A DNA stretch of 64,000 bases. It comes from Siderastrea siderea (taxonomy: Eukaryota; Cnidaria; Anthozoa; Scleractinia; Rhizangiidae). Position numbers and translations under genes: made by a program. Location of the stretch: contig OZ034977.1 of NCBI GenBank assembly GCA_964030785.1, forward strand, positions 33,086,152-33,150,151, written 5' to 3'. A model generated the notes under the pieces. The model searched no databases, had not been told where the DNA came from, and saw only the letters and a list, made by a program, of their open reading frames with translations. Positions 23,777 through 35,657 of the stretch are shown piece by piece (position 1 is the first letter of the stretch; every line of letters begins with the position of its first letter).

Positions 23777-24171
23777 AAGCCAACTGGGAGCTGGCCATTA
23801 AATTGGTTCGTAATATACCCGGGAAAGATGAAGATGAAATTATGAATATATGAAATTCATATATTTGAACTGCGGAATGAAGAAATAAATGTAAAGAAGA
23901 TCCTCGCAGTTATTTACACAACTTATGCAGATGAATTTATGAATATATGATACTCATATATTTGAACTGCGGAATGAAGAAAGAAATGTGACGAAGATCC
24001 TTGCAGTTATTAACGCAACTTATGCAGTTGCTAAAAGAAAGCCTCAAACATTCAGGCTTGCCGGGACTCGTTCCGCAGTTCAAATATATGAGTATCATAT
24101 ATTCATAATTTCATCTTCATCTTTCCCGGGTATATTACGAACCAATTTAATGACCAGCTCCCAGTTGGCTT
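23777..24171. repeat. Long inverted repeat with 101-bp arms
   Basis: 23777-23877 and 24071-24171 are reverse complements with about four differences. Both contain TATATTACGAACCAATTTAA or its complement. The loop of about 190 bp holds another partial copy of the same SINE tail. Two SINE copies in head-to-head orientation explain it. Confidence 0.85.
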
Positions 24172-24237
24172 GTTAGCTCAATTGGTTAGAGCGCTGCACC
24201 GGTATCGCAGAGGTCAGGGTTCGAGTCCCGGCAAGCC
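24167..24237 (+). tRNA. tRNA-like SINE head, Thr(GGT)-like, copy 2
   Basis: The best-preserved copy of this head: acceptor GGCTTGT/GCAAGCC, A box TTAGCTCAATTGG, B box GGTTCGAGTCC. The anticodon arm CTGCA-CCGGTAT-CGCAG has four pairs and one A-C mismatch, and C is at position 33. It is followed by GGATTTTTTCAGG, a possible Pol III stop. Confidence 0.6.
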
Positions 24238-24389
24238 GGATTTTTTCAGGCTTCCTTTTCGCAACTGCATAAGTTGCGTTAATAACTGCGAGGATCTTCT
24301 TTACATTTATAACAACTTATGCAGTTGCAAAAGAAAGCAGTTGCAAAAGAAAGCCTGCCTCCCAGCCAACTGGGTGCCAACTCCCAGTT
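24238..24389 (+). mobile_element. SINE tail
   Basis: Tail of the preceding tRNA-headed SINE, containing AACTGCGAGGATCTTC. It is followed by a short duplicated piece (GCAGTTGCAAAAGAAAGC twice). Confidence 0.65.
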
Positions 24390-24461
24390 GGCATGTTAGC
24401 TCAATTGGTTAGAGCGCTGCACCGGTATCGCAGAGGTCAGGGTTCGAATCCCAGCAACCTG
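24390..24461 (+). tRNA. tRNA-like SINE head, Thr(GGT)-like, copy 3 (degenerate)
   Basis: Same anticodon arm and boxes as 24167, but the acceptor stem is broken (GGCATGT against CAACCT). Confidence 0.5.
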
Positions 24462-24533
24462 ATTTTTTTCAGGGTTTCTTTCGCAACTGCAGAAGTTGTG
24501 TTAATAAAGGCGAAGATCTTCATTACATTTATT
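24462..24533 (+). mobile_element. Tail of the third SINE copy
   Basis: Short tail with GATTTTTTTCAGG and AAGATCTTCATTACATTTAT, ending where 18-bp repeats start. Confidence 0.55.
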
Positions 24534-24682
24534 TCGGTTCAAATATCCCAACCATATCAAATGAACCGACCAGTTCAAATTACCCAATCAGTTCAGATGG
24601 CCCAACCCTATGAAATAACGAAACCAGTTCAAATGGACCAATCATATCAAGTGCGCAACTGGTTCAAATGGCCACCCCATAT
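24534..24682 (+). repeat. 18-bp minisatellite array 3 (short)
   Basis: About eight units, ending at CCATATCCG where the 97-bp satellite resumes. Confidence 0.9.
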
Positions 24683-26450
24683 CCGTTTTTAGCCCGAGAT
24701 CAGAACGATTTGTCATTTTTGCACAAAGTACACCACTTCTTGACGGTTTTCGGCAAAGTTGACGAGTTTGTACAAAAGAGCAAACCACAGTATTACCGAT
24801 TTTCAAGAAAGTGCACGGGTTTGTGCAATACAGCGATTCAGTCCGATACCGGAAGGTTTTAAGAGTTTAAAACTTTGCGCACCACTTTTTAGCGATTTTC
24901 AGCAAAGTGCACGAGTTTGTGCCAATTAATATTTTCAGACCAAGATATGCGCGTTTTGTTTTTTTCGCACTTGGCGTACTACTTTTAAGCAATTTTCAGC
25001 AAAGTGCACGAGTTTGTACAAAACACCGTTTTCAGCCCGAAAGCAGCACGTTTTGATATTTTCTCACTGGGTGCATAACTTTTTTGCGATTTTTAGCAAA
25101 GTGCACGGGTTTGCGCAATACAGCGATTCAGCCCGAGATCAGCACGTTTTGTTATTTCCGCACTGGACGCACCACTTTTTAGCGTTTGCAGCAAAGTGCA
25201 CTAGTTTCTGCAAATGAGAGTTCTGATCCCCAGAGCAGAAAGTTTTGTCATTTCTGGACCGGGCGCACCAATTTTTTTTGCGATTATCAGCAAATTGCAC
25301 GAGTTTGTACAAAACAGCGAATTTATCCCGAGATCATAATGTTTTGTCATTTTCGCACATTGTACACCACCTCTTTTTACAGTTTTCAGCAAAATGCACG
25401 AGTTTATACAAAAAAGCGTTTTCAACCCGAGATCAGCATGTTTTGTTCTTTTCGCACTGGGCCCCCAACTTTTAGCGATTTTCAGCGAAGTGCACGGGTT
25501 TGTACAGAAGAGCGTTTTCAGCCCGATGTCAGCACGTTTTGTCATTTTAGCACTGGGCACACCACTTTTTAACAGTTTGCAGGAAAGTACACGAGTTTGT
25601 ACAGAACAGAAGTTTTGAGGCCGAGATCAGCACGTTTTGTCATTTTCGCACTGGGCTCACCACTTGATAGCGATTTTAAGCAAAGTGCACGGGTTTGTAC
25701 AAAACAGAATTTTTCATCCCAAGATCAGAATGTTTTGCCATTTACGCACTGGTGCAGTACTTTTAAGCCATTTTTGCAAAGTGCACGAGTTTGTGCAAAA
25801 CAGTCTTTTTAGCACGAGAAAAGCACTTCTTGTCTTTTTCACACTGGGCGCACCACTTTTTAGGGACTTTCAGCATAGTGCAGGAGTTTGAACATAATTG
25901 CGTTTTCAGCTCGACATCAGCACGTTTTGTCATTTTTGCACTGGGCAAACCACTTTTTAGCGATTTCCAGCAAAGTGCACGGGTTTGTACAAAACAGCAT
26001 TTTCAGCCCGAGATCAGAAAGTTTTGCAATTTTTGCACTTTGTGCACCACTTCTTCAGCCCGAGATATGCACGTTTTGTCATTTTCGCACTGGGCATACC
26101 ACTAAAGTGTTTCAGTTTCTGCAAATCATAGTTTTGAGCCCCAGATTAGAACGTGTAATCATTTTCGGACTGGGTACTTTACTTCTTAGCGATTTTCAGC
26201 AAACTGCACGAGTTTGTACAAATCAGCGTTTTCAGCCCGAGATGAGCACGTTTTGTCCTTTTCGCACAGGACGAACCACTTTTTAGAAACTTTCAGCGTT
26301 TTCAGCCGAAGATCACCACGTTTTGTCATTTTCGCACTGGGCGCACCACTTTTTAGCGAAAATGACAAAACGTGCTGATGTAGGGCTAAAAACGCAGTTT
26401 CTGACAAACTCATTCACTTTGCTGAAAGTCGCTAAAAAGTGGTGCGCTCA
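24683..26450 (+). repeat. 97-bp satellite block, ending in an inverted monomer
   Basis: About 18 monomers with more divergence than the central block. At about 26358 the orientation flips: AGCGAAAATGACAAAACG starts a reverse-oriented monomer that runs to the boundary segment. The same flip occurs at 48341. Confidence 0.9.
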
Positions 26451-27095
26451 CACTGTGCAAAAAGGCGAATATTTGGGCCCGAATTCTTTCGAATACGGAA
26501 CGACAAACGCAGTGTATATGATAGTATTCTGAGGTATTCGGTGGCGCATGACGCGACGTACACCGCGAGTTTTTCCCTATTCAATTTTCATACTCTTGAA
26601 TACGTCGAAATGTCCGAAATGCATACGGCCGATTGATGCTCTGTAATGGTTCGTTTTGACCACCTTTGAACGTTGGGGTTCCCTAGTGATTCGAATACTT
26701 TTGCATACTCCCACGTACTCAAGTCCGTACACGCCCCTTGCGAACGGCACTTTTGACCTATACGTTCCCGAATACTGACGAATATGTGAGGTATTTCTGG
26801 TTTTTGCGTATTCCATTGGTGGTTGCAGGGTATTTAAAACTCGAAGATTCTAGAACTCTTCTCGTATTCCAAAGTATACCACTCTTTTATGCTTTTCTCG
26901 TATCATATTCCGTTTCACAACTCGAGATGTGTATGTGTATCACGCATATTTTCACGCTTGGGTACTGTAGTATTCGTTCCTCCAAACGTTTCATTCTTTT
27001 TGTCATTCTCGTTTTCCAACAGGTACACTCTTGGACATGGGGAAAGTGATGGGTATCCGCTACGCGTAGAGGCGTAAACACCTAAGAACAATAAA
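26451..27095 (+). repeat. GTATTCG-rich boundary segment (copy 1)
   Basis: Packed with GTATTC/GAATAC/CGAATAC motifs (for example 26485, 26527, 26598, 26692, 26772, 26970). It is collinear with 48430-49104 over its whole length. ORFs inside do not resemble any protein I know. I infer a terminal or subterminal region of a repeat unit. Confidence 0.7.
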
Positions 27096-27152
27096 CATAT
27101 ATATATATATATATATGTTATATATATATATATATATATATACGTTGTGTTT

Positions 27153-27206
<54 letters not shown>
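27096..27206. repeat. (AT)n microsatellite
   Basis: Nearly pure TA dinucleotide runs with short interruptions (GTTATA, TACGTTGTGTTTGTTTA). Confidence 0.95.
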
Positions 27207-27210
<4 letters not shown>

Positions 27211-27342
27211 AAGCACAACGTGAAAACCCTAACGCAACAAAGACTTGTAGACCTTTTTGACGAATATGAATAACACAAATGAAGTTAAATCAGTCAAGGA
27301 AAGAATAAACAACCACAAAGTGAAAACCCTGATGAAAAGGCA
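27207..27342. other. Short unassigned stretch before the CACTA remnant
   Basis: Contains AGTGAAAACCCT twice (27221 area and 27321 area). No gene or element recognised. Confidence 0.4.
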
Positions 27343-28046
27343 TTGTTCTCAACAGCAGGAAAATTTCGAGTTATGCTCAACGTCGACTGGTTTCAGCCAT
27401 ACAAACACACTAATCACAGTTGTGGAGTAATTTATTTAGTACTGATGAATCTTCCAAGGGAGGAGAGGTTTAAACCGGAAAATATCATTATAGTGGGGAT
27501 TATACCAGGTCCCAAAGAGCCAAAGGCTGATATCAATTCCTTTCTGAAACCTCTCGTTGATGAACTCATAGACTTCTGGGATGGTGTTATCATTGCGGAC
27601 ACTCTTCTTCCAGGAGGCATGTTCAAGGTTCGGGTCACACTCTTGGCATTATACTGTGATGTGCCAGCTGCTAGGAAATGTGGACGATTTTCAGATTTGC
27701 AGAGACTATGGACCAGTCTACTCATTCTGGTGTTTCTCCTTTGAGAGGTATAATGGTATCCTTGGATCATATCACAAGAACAATCACAACATTGGTAAGT
27801 GGCTGTCACACATGTGTAGCAGCGTGTTGAGTCCTGGCGTACACAATCTATGAAATCAACAATCAATTACGATATTAATTAATCGATTGATATTGGAAAT
27901 TTATGACGAATCGATGAACAAACATTTTGTGATTTTTTAAATTCAGCGATTCTGTATACCGGGAGAGAGTGTAATGCAGCCCTAGCATAACAGGGATCTA
28001 AGAAGTTCTATTTTTTTGTGATCACTCTCCTACTCTTTTTTTTAAG

Positions 28047-28325
28047 GTTGAACTAGTCTTCATTTGGAAAACTGTTTTATTTTGTCCTAAAAAAATGTCA
28101 CACCTTGCAAAATGTTCCACCTGTTTCCTAGACACAAAAGTACGGGGTTGTGCAATGTAAAATGTAGTCCGTTTTTAGCTATATATAAAGGCATACTACA
28201 TGAAAGTTGTATTGTAAGACTCCCTGATGAAGTGTGCATTAGTCACACAAATTGAAACACCTAGGTGGAAAAAAAACAGTTTTATAACGCAAGAAGTTCC
28301 CAGACGTGCTGCTCACTAGTTCAAC
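28047..28325. mobile_element. 279-bp MITE-like insertion in the CACTA intron
   Basis: Perfect 11-bp terminal inverted repeats (GTTGAACTAGT and ACTAGTTCAAC) with further inner complementarity around AAACTGTTTTA. The counterpart is at 53158-53438, where the ends are slightly mutated. Confidence 0.6.
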
Positions 28326-28370
28326 CTGAAAATATTAGTCCCATAGTTATGTGTTTACATCAATGCAACA

Positions 28371-29084
28371 GCGGGGGCACAGTGGTCTAGTGGCAATCAT
28401 GTCGGACTTTCAACCTGAAGGTCAGTACTTCAAGCCTGGTTTCTGCCGTCGTACTGTTTCCTTAGGGACTCTTCATATGAGCCTGGGTTGGCCTGGTTGG
28501 CGGGATGAAGTTTGTCGTGTGTTCATGTGGGAAATTTCATCCTGGTTACCGAGATGAAATTGTTTACGTGATAGCAAGCACAAAAATATTAACTCAGGAT
28601 TTTCTTTCCTGCAATTGTGAAAATTATTATTTCTTCACTCATTCAAATTCCAGAAATCATTTTTGATCATAAAGTCTAACAGATAAGTCAGAATGATACC
28701 AATTTCATCCTCCTTCGACAGAAACTTGCGCACTTGAAAAATCTTCATCCCGGTAACCGGGCTGGCTTGTTCTTATGGGAAAATTTCTACCCGGTTACGG
28801 AGATCTCGGTAACCGGGCCCGCCCACCTTCTCATATGAATACATCAAAAATTTTACAAAGGAAATAAGAGTGAGGTGAGATCTCGGTAACTGAGCCAGCC
28901 CAGTCTCTCTCCACCTAGGTGTATAAATGGGTACCGGTGACATAATGCTGGGGGTAACCTTGCAATGGACTAGCATCCCATCCAGGGGGAGTAGTAATAC
29001 TCTCAGTCACTTCACGCTACGGAAACCAGGTGTAGCTCTGGCAGTTGGGAGCCTCTAGGCTTGTGAAGACTTTACCTTTTTACC
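28371..29084 (+). mobile_element. tRNA-derived SINE with a nested palindromic MITE
   Basis: Flanked by a 15-bp direct repeat TACATCAATGCAACA (28356-28370 and 29085-29099). The head is tRNA-like: GGTCTAGTGG as A box, CTTTCAA as a Glu(TTC)-like anticodon loop, and AGTACTTCAAGCC as B box. The body CACCTAGGTGTATAAATGGG through GTGAAGACTTTACC resembles a coral SINE I remember. A palindromic element with CTCTTCATATGAGCC and repeated GGTAACCGGG/GGTTACCGAG motifs (about 28466-28905) splits the body. Confidence 0.75.
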
Positions 29085-29712
29085 TACATCAATGCAACAT
29101 GTGACTCAAAACTTAATAAAAGCCCTGATGTAAAGAATATGATTACCATCTTTCCAAATCAACTTTATGTTCTGTTCTGTGTTATTCAGAGGGACTTGAA
29201 TATTGGAGGGCGCATTGCAGTAGTCTTGTTTTATAAAATAATATGGGTTATTTCTTTTAGGTGTCCAGCTGATGCGAAGATTTCTTCGAGACAAGGAGCT
29301 GCGCGTCATGGATTTGCCAGATGAGCACAATGAATTTCAGAGTCTGCTTTTGGGTACACAGCGTGGCACTGTAGGCGACATGCTGTGTATAAAACAATTA
29401 TTTGACAGCTCAAATCTAGTGTCTGGGGATGCATCAACAGAGGACTTAACTGTAAGTGACAAAGAGAAATGGTTCTTCCTTTGCCACCTATCAAGAGAAT
29501 TGCATTAGATGAAGATGATACGTCTGAGCGGATTGAGATGTACAAAACTTTGCTCCCAGATATTGAGGTAGTTAGTGCTCAAAGACTGTGACAGTTTCTC
29601 CTGAGTTGGAATCAATGGCAACAACATATATAGATGTCTCAGCAACTGCGGTGTTTCGGCCAAGTGGCTCAACGGAGAGCACAGAACAGGAAGAGTCCAG
29701 AGATTCCTAACT

Positions 29713-30062
29713 AACGATGTGGTCATTAAACAAGGCCAGGGCAAGAGGACAAAATGTACTGAGTACATTTTTTATTAACATGATCACGTAAACTTATGAG
29801 GTTCAAAATATAGCAATAACTGGATCAAACCACTGTGTGGACTTACCGTCCAAACTCCGAACTCCAAAACCCAGCCACTGATTATGATTTTCACTGATGC
29901 CAACATACTCAAACCAGTTCAAAAGTTGCATTCATGATTGTGCAGTCCTGTTGAACTGAACGTTTTTGTTTGGTATGGTGAAAAAATGCAACAACTGCTT
30001 GAGTTTAACTTCAGGATTTGCATGTTGTTGAGAGATGCACTGCAAAATTACTGAAATAAGTC
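29713..30062. other. 3' flank of CACTA copy 1
   Basis: Non-coding, nearly identical to 55040-55337. It runs directly into an 18-bp array at AAGTCATCCTGTTCAAATG. Confidence 0.7.
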
Positions 30063-33000
30063 ATCCTGTTCAAATGGCCCAACCAGATCAAATGAGAAAC
30101 TGGTTCAAGTGACCTAAAAAGATCAAATGAGCCAACCGGTTGAAATGGCCCAACCATGTAGAATGACCCAACCAGTTCAAATGGCCCAACCATATCAAAT
30201 GATTCAACCGGTTCAAATGGCCCAACCATATTAAATGACAAAAGCATATCAAATGAGCCAATCGGATCATATCGCCAATCCATATCAAACGCACCAACGG
30301 ATTTAAACTACATAACCATATCAAATGAGCCAACCGGTTCAAATCAACCAACTAGATCGAATGACCCAACCGGTTCAAACGGCCCAACCATATCAAATGA
30401 GAAAACCAGTTGAAATGGCCCAGCAATATCAAATGACCCAACTGGTTCAAATTACACAACCAGTTTAATGGCCCAACCATATCACATGACCCAACAGGTT
30501 CAAATGACTCAACCGGTTCAAATAGCCCAATCATATCAAATGAGCCAACCGGTTCATGTGGCTCAACCAGATAAAATGACCCACCTGGTTTAAATGACCC
30601 AACCAGTTCAAATGATCCAACCATATCAAATGACCCAAACGGGGCAAATAACCCAACCATATCAAATGACCCAACTGGTTCAAATGGCCCAACCATATCA
30701 AATGACTCAACCGGTTCAAATGGTCCAACGATATCAAACGAGCCAACAGGTTCAAATGACCCAGCCAGTTCAAATGGCCCAACCATATCAAATTGACTCA
30801 ACCGGTTCAAATGGCCCAACCATATCAAATGAGCGAACCGGGTTTAAATAACCCACCCTGTTCAAATGCCCAACCATTTCAAATCGCTCAAGCGGTTTAA
30901 CGTTCCCAGCCATATCAAATTAGCGAACCGCTTTAAATGACCCACCCGATTCAAATGACCCAACCAGTTTAAATGGCCCAACCGATTGAAATGGCCCAAC
31001 CATATCAAATGACCCAACTGGTTCAAATTACCCAATCAGTTCAAATGCCCCAACCATATCAAATGGCTCAACCGTTTTAAATGGCCCAACCATAGCAAAT
31101 TAGCGAACCGGTTTAAATAATCCAACCAGTTCAAATCACCCAACCAGTTCAATGGGCACAACCGGTTTAAATGTCCCAACCATATGAAATGAGGCAACTG
31201 GTTCAAATGGCCAAACCATATCAAATGACCCAATCAGATCAAATGGCCCAACCATATCAAATGACTCAACCCGTTCAAATAGCCCAACCATATCAAATGA
31301 GCCAATGGGCTCAAATAAGCCAATCAGATCAAATAAGCCAACCAGATCAAATCACCCAACAGGTTCAAATAACCCAACCAGTTCAAATGGCCTAACCATA
31401 TCAATGACTCAACCGGTTGAATTGGCCCAACCATATCAAGTGAGCCAATTGGCTCAAATAAGCCAATCATATCAAATATGCGAACGAGATCAATTGATCC
31501 AAACAGAACAAACGAGCCAACCGCTTCAAATAGCCCAACAATATCAAATGATTCAACCAGTTTAAATGGGCCACCGATATCAAATGACCCAACAAGTTCA
31601 AATGATCCAACCAGTTCTAATGGCCCAGCCATATCAAATGACTTGACCGGTTTAAATGGCCCAAACATATTAAATGAGGCAACCGCCTCAAATAAGCCAC
31701 AACTATCAAATAAGCCCACCAGATCAAATCACCCAACCCTATCACATGCCAAAACAGGTTCAAATGACCCAACTAGTTCAAATGGCCCAACCATATCAAA
31801 TGGCTCAACCGGTTCAAATGGCTCACCCATATCAAATTAGCGAACCGGTTTAAATCACCCAACCGGCTCAAATGACCCAACCAGATCAAATGACCCAACC
31901 GGTTTAGAGGGCCCACCCATATCAAATGAGCGAACTGGTTTAAGTGGCCCAGCCATATCAAATGACCCAATCGGTTCAAATTACCCAATCAGTTCAAATG
32001 GCCCAGCCATATCAAATGACGCAACCGGTTCAAATTATCCAACCAGATCAAATAAGCCACCCGCTTCAAATGGCCCAACCATATGAATCAGCAAACCGGT
32101 TTAATTGACCCAACCATATCAAATGAGGGAACCGGTTTAAGTGACCCAGCTGGTTTAAATGACCCAATCAGTTTAAATGGCCCAACCTGTTTAAAAGGCC
32201 CAACCATATCAAATGACCGAACCTGTTCAAATGGCCCAACCATATCAAAACACTCAACTGGTTAAATTGACCCAACCATATCAAATGACCCAACGATATC
32301 AAATGACCCAACCGAATCAAATGCCCCAACCATATCAAATGACTCAACCCGTTCAAATAGCCCAACCATATCAAATGAGCCAATGGGCTCAAATAAGCCA
32401 ATCAGATCAAATAAGCCAACCAGATCAAATCACCCAACAGGTTCAAATAACCCAACCAGTTCAAATGACCCAACCATATCAAATGACCCAACAGGTTCTA
32501 ATGACCCAACCAGTTCAAATGGCCCAACCATATCAAATGGCACAACCGGTTCAAATGGCCCAACCATATCAAATTAGCGAACCTGTTTAAATCACCCAAC
32601 CAGTTCAAATGACCCAACCATTTCAAATCGCCAAACCGGTTTAAATGGCCCAACCATATCAAATGAGCCAACTGGTTCAAATGGCCAAACAATATCAAAT
32701 GACCCAACCAGATGAAATAACCCAACCATATCAAATGAGCAAACCAGTTTAAATGGAGCAACCATATTAAGTGACCCACCCGGTTCAAATTACCCTATCA
32801 GTTGAAATGGCCCAGCCATATCAAATGACCCAACCGGTTGCAATGGAGCAACCATATCAAGTGATGCAACTGGTTTGAACGGCCGAACCATATCAAATGA
32901 CCCAACCGGTTCAAATGATCGAACCAGATCAAATCACCCAACCAGTTGGAATGGCCCAACCACATCAAATGTCTCAACCGCTTAAAATGGCCCAACCATA

Positions 33001-34134
33001 TCAAATGACCCAAACGCCTCAAATGGCCCAACCATATCAAGGAGCAAACCGCTTTAATTGGCCAAACAATATCAAATGAGAGAACCGGCTTAACTGACCC
33101 AACCAGTTTAAATGAGCCAACCTGTTCAAATAGCCCAACCATATAAAATGACCCAACGGGTTCAAATGACCCAACAAGTTCAAATGACCCAACAGGTTCA
33201 AATGACCCAACCATATCAAATGAGCCAACTGGTTCAAATGGCCTAACAACATCAAATGACTCAACGGGTTTAAATAACCCAACCATAACAAGTGAGCCAA
33301 CCGGCTCAAATAGGCAAATCAGATCAAATCACCCAACAGGTTCAATTGACCCAACCAGTTCAAATGGCCCAACCATATCAAATGACTAAACCGGTTTAAA
33401 TGGCCCAACCATATCAAATGAGCCAACCAGCTCAAAAAAGCCAACCAGATCAAATGACCCAACCATATCAAATGTCTCAACCGGTTCAAATGGCCCAGCC
33501 ATATCAAATGAGCAAACCGGTTTAATTGACCCACCCATATCAAATTGGCGAACCGGTTTAAATGACCCAACCGGTTCAAATGACCCAACCAGTTCAAATG
33601 GCCCAACCATATCAAATAACCCAACAGGTTCAGATGACCCAGCCAATTCAAATGGCCCAACCATAACAAAAGACTCAACCCGTTCAAATGGCCCAACCAT
33701 ATCAAACGAGCCAACCGGCTCAAATAAGCCAATCATACCAGTTGGCTCACTTGATATGGTTGCGCCAAATGACCCAACCAGATCAAATGACCCAACAAGT
33801 TTAAATGACCCAACCAGTTAAAATGGCCCAACCATATCAAATGACTCAACCTGTTCAAATGAGCCCAACAGACTCAAATGAGCAAACCGGATCAAATGAC
33901 ACAACCATATCAAATGAGCCAACCGGATGATATGGCCAAACCATATCAAATGAGCCAACCGGCTCAAATATGCCAATCATATCAAATAAGCCAACCAGAT
34001 CAAATGACCCAACCAGTTCAAATGGTCCAACCATATCAAATGAGCAAACCGGTTGAAATCGCCCAACTATATCAAACGACGCAACCGGTTCAAATTACCC
34101 AATCAGTTCAAGTGGGCAAGCCATATCAAATGAC
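30063..34134 (+). repeat. 18-bp minisatellite array 4
   Basis: About 225 units. The commonest pair is CAAATGGCCCAACCATAT plus CAAATGACCCAACCGGTT, a 36-bp dimer. A segment near 31205-31390 is closely repeated near 32300-32460 (AGCCAATGGGCTCAAATAAG), showing local duplication. Interrupted at TTAA 34135. Confidence 0.95.
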
Positions 34135-34138
34135 TTAA

Positions 34139-35653
34139 GGTATCAGGGTACCCCAAATGACAACATTGCGTTTTCACCGTTTGAGCGTCAGGCGTTTCAC
34201 AAGGACCCTAACAAACTATATATTTTCTGAAAGCTTAATAATTCAAGATTACGAAAAGTTATTTAGATAAAGAAAAAAGACAACTGTGTCGAAAATGAGA
34301 CTACGTTTTTAAAAAGTACATCGTTCACAAAATCGGTTCCGCTCCAGTCGAGAATGATCTGGAGAGAAAGACGAACATTGCGCCGAATTCTTCACACTTT
34401 TGTCTCAAAAACTGTGTCTCGGAATTTTTGTATCTGGCTTGGTTTATTTTATGCACTTAGTTAAACTTTGAAGTTCGAAGAAACACCTCTCCTCTTTCTT
34501 TTACGGCTCATAACTTTTGAATGAAAGCAAAAAATAAAATTCGGAGACACAGTTTTGGTGTCAAATTATGTGGCAACATTGTCACCAAATTTGAGCTAAA
34601 ATGGTTGAAAACTCGCTGAACGCGAACTTAAAATGTGCGCCCAATTTCTTGAAAAATTAGTTTCGAGAAAAAAGCCAAAATATGATTTGGAAACTTTTTC
34701 CGGTCTAAGGAGATTAAAACACCTAGGTGTCAAGATAATTACCTGCGGTTGACACAGGGGAGGCTCAACTTACCGCCTTACAACAATAGCACAAACATGC
34801 CGACAAGAATGGTGTCAATTTCTGCGTGTTTTTATGTTGGAAAGCGACTTTCGTTGAATACGAGTGTCGTTCAAAGGGTCTTGAAACGCAATAAACGGAA
34901 ATTTTAAAGTCATAATATCACGTCGGCTGTAGAATGCCGAAGGCATCATCTTTTGAGCTGGGTAGGACTACCCAAGCCGGGACCTGAAAGACGAAAGGAA
35001 AGGCGAAAGGAAAGCACATTGAAATCTGCAAAGAAGCCGCCACGTGTTCGGCTCAAGATCTAAGAGAAAACATCCTGTCAGAAATGCGAGCAATTGGGAA
35101 AAAATAAACTTTATTACTAGAGACAAATTCCGTACTTTCCTGGACATGCCGTCTTTTGCGCCAAGTTGATTCTTTGATACATCTGGCTTTGTAGAAATGT
35201 TATGGAATTTGAACGGATGGATTGTTTTTCGCCGTTCGCGTTACGAAAAGCGAGCTGGCAGTCGAAGCTTATCACAATGACAAGTGAGGAGTCAGGAAGC
35301 GCAACTAATTCCTCAACGCTCGATCTTTTTTCTCTCTCTCTCTTTCACAGATATGATCGAAGCCACTTTGTAGACACACTCGAAATAAGCGGGAACTGCT
35401 ACGCAATCGATCGCGTGTCAAAACATCGGGGCCCTGTTATGTCACATGCTATTTTCAGTGTTGTTGACAGATAACTGTCAACACATGATTAGAGAAAATT
35501 AATGCCACAAATCTCTTTTCGTCCATAACTTTGCGTAGAAATGATCTTTTTTTCTGAAACTTTTTGTAAAAGAGAGGTTTGAATAATATCTATCTGAAAA
35601 TGACAGAAGTGTATTTCTCGAAAACATGGTCAATTTTGGGGTACCATGATACC
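34139..35653. mobile_element. Non-autonomous DNA transposon with TTAA target duplication (1,515 bp)
   Basis: The 19-bp ends GGTATCAGGGTACCCCAAA (34139-34157) and TTTGGGGTACCATGATACC (35635-35653) are inverted repeats with one mismatch. TTAA flanks both sides (34135-34138, 35654-35657). 18-bp repeats continue on either side. TTAA duplication fits piggyBac or Kolobok superfamilies; the ends alone do not settle which. The interior has no recognisable transposase: the longest ORF (35202-35474) has no known motif. Confidence 0.85.
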
Positions 35654-35657
35654 TTAA

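Larger units (their letters stand above)
27343..29712 (+). pseudogene. CACTA/EnSpm (Transposase_21-type) transposase copy 1, 5'-truncated and internally deleted
   Basis: The first coding block (27343-27794) carries the tnp2-like core: VDWFQPYKHTNHSCG, GIIPGPKEPKADINSFLKPL, then ARKCG. A deletion joins 27692 to sequence matching 52810 in the other copy, removing about 1.2 kb. The block ends RDYGPVYSFWCFSFERYNG and a GTAAGT donor at 27795. A 1.47-kb intron (27795-29260) ends in TTTCTTTTAG. The last block (29261-29712) starts VQLMRRFLRDKELR and is frameshifted near 29464. It retains a Tyr codon at 27707-27709 where copy 2 has a stop. No terminal inverted repeat is visible on the left. The family name is from remembered motifs of animal EnSpm elements. 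Confidence 0.8.

Noticed and set aside
14790..24461. Functional tRNA genes
   Set aside because: Heads are attached to repeated SINE tails, lack U33 or have broken stems, and occur as clustered and inverted copies.
7225..26450. Dozens of 60-150-codon ORFs in the 97-bp satellite
   Set aside because: Each simply cycles through the three frames of the monomer and ends at the TTTTTAG stop.
26738..27049. 103-codon plus-strand ORF in the boundary segment
   Set aside because: The collinear copy at 48430-49104 does not keep the frame, and no motif is present.
35202..35474. 90-codon ORF in the TTAA element
   Set aside because: No recognisable transposase or other motif; length is expected by chance.
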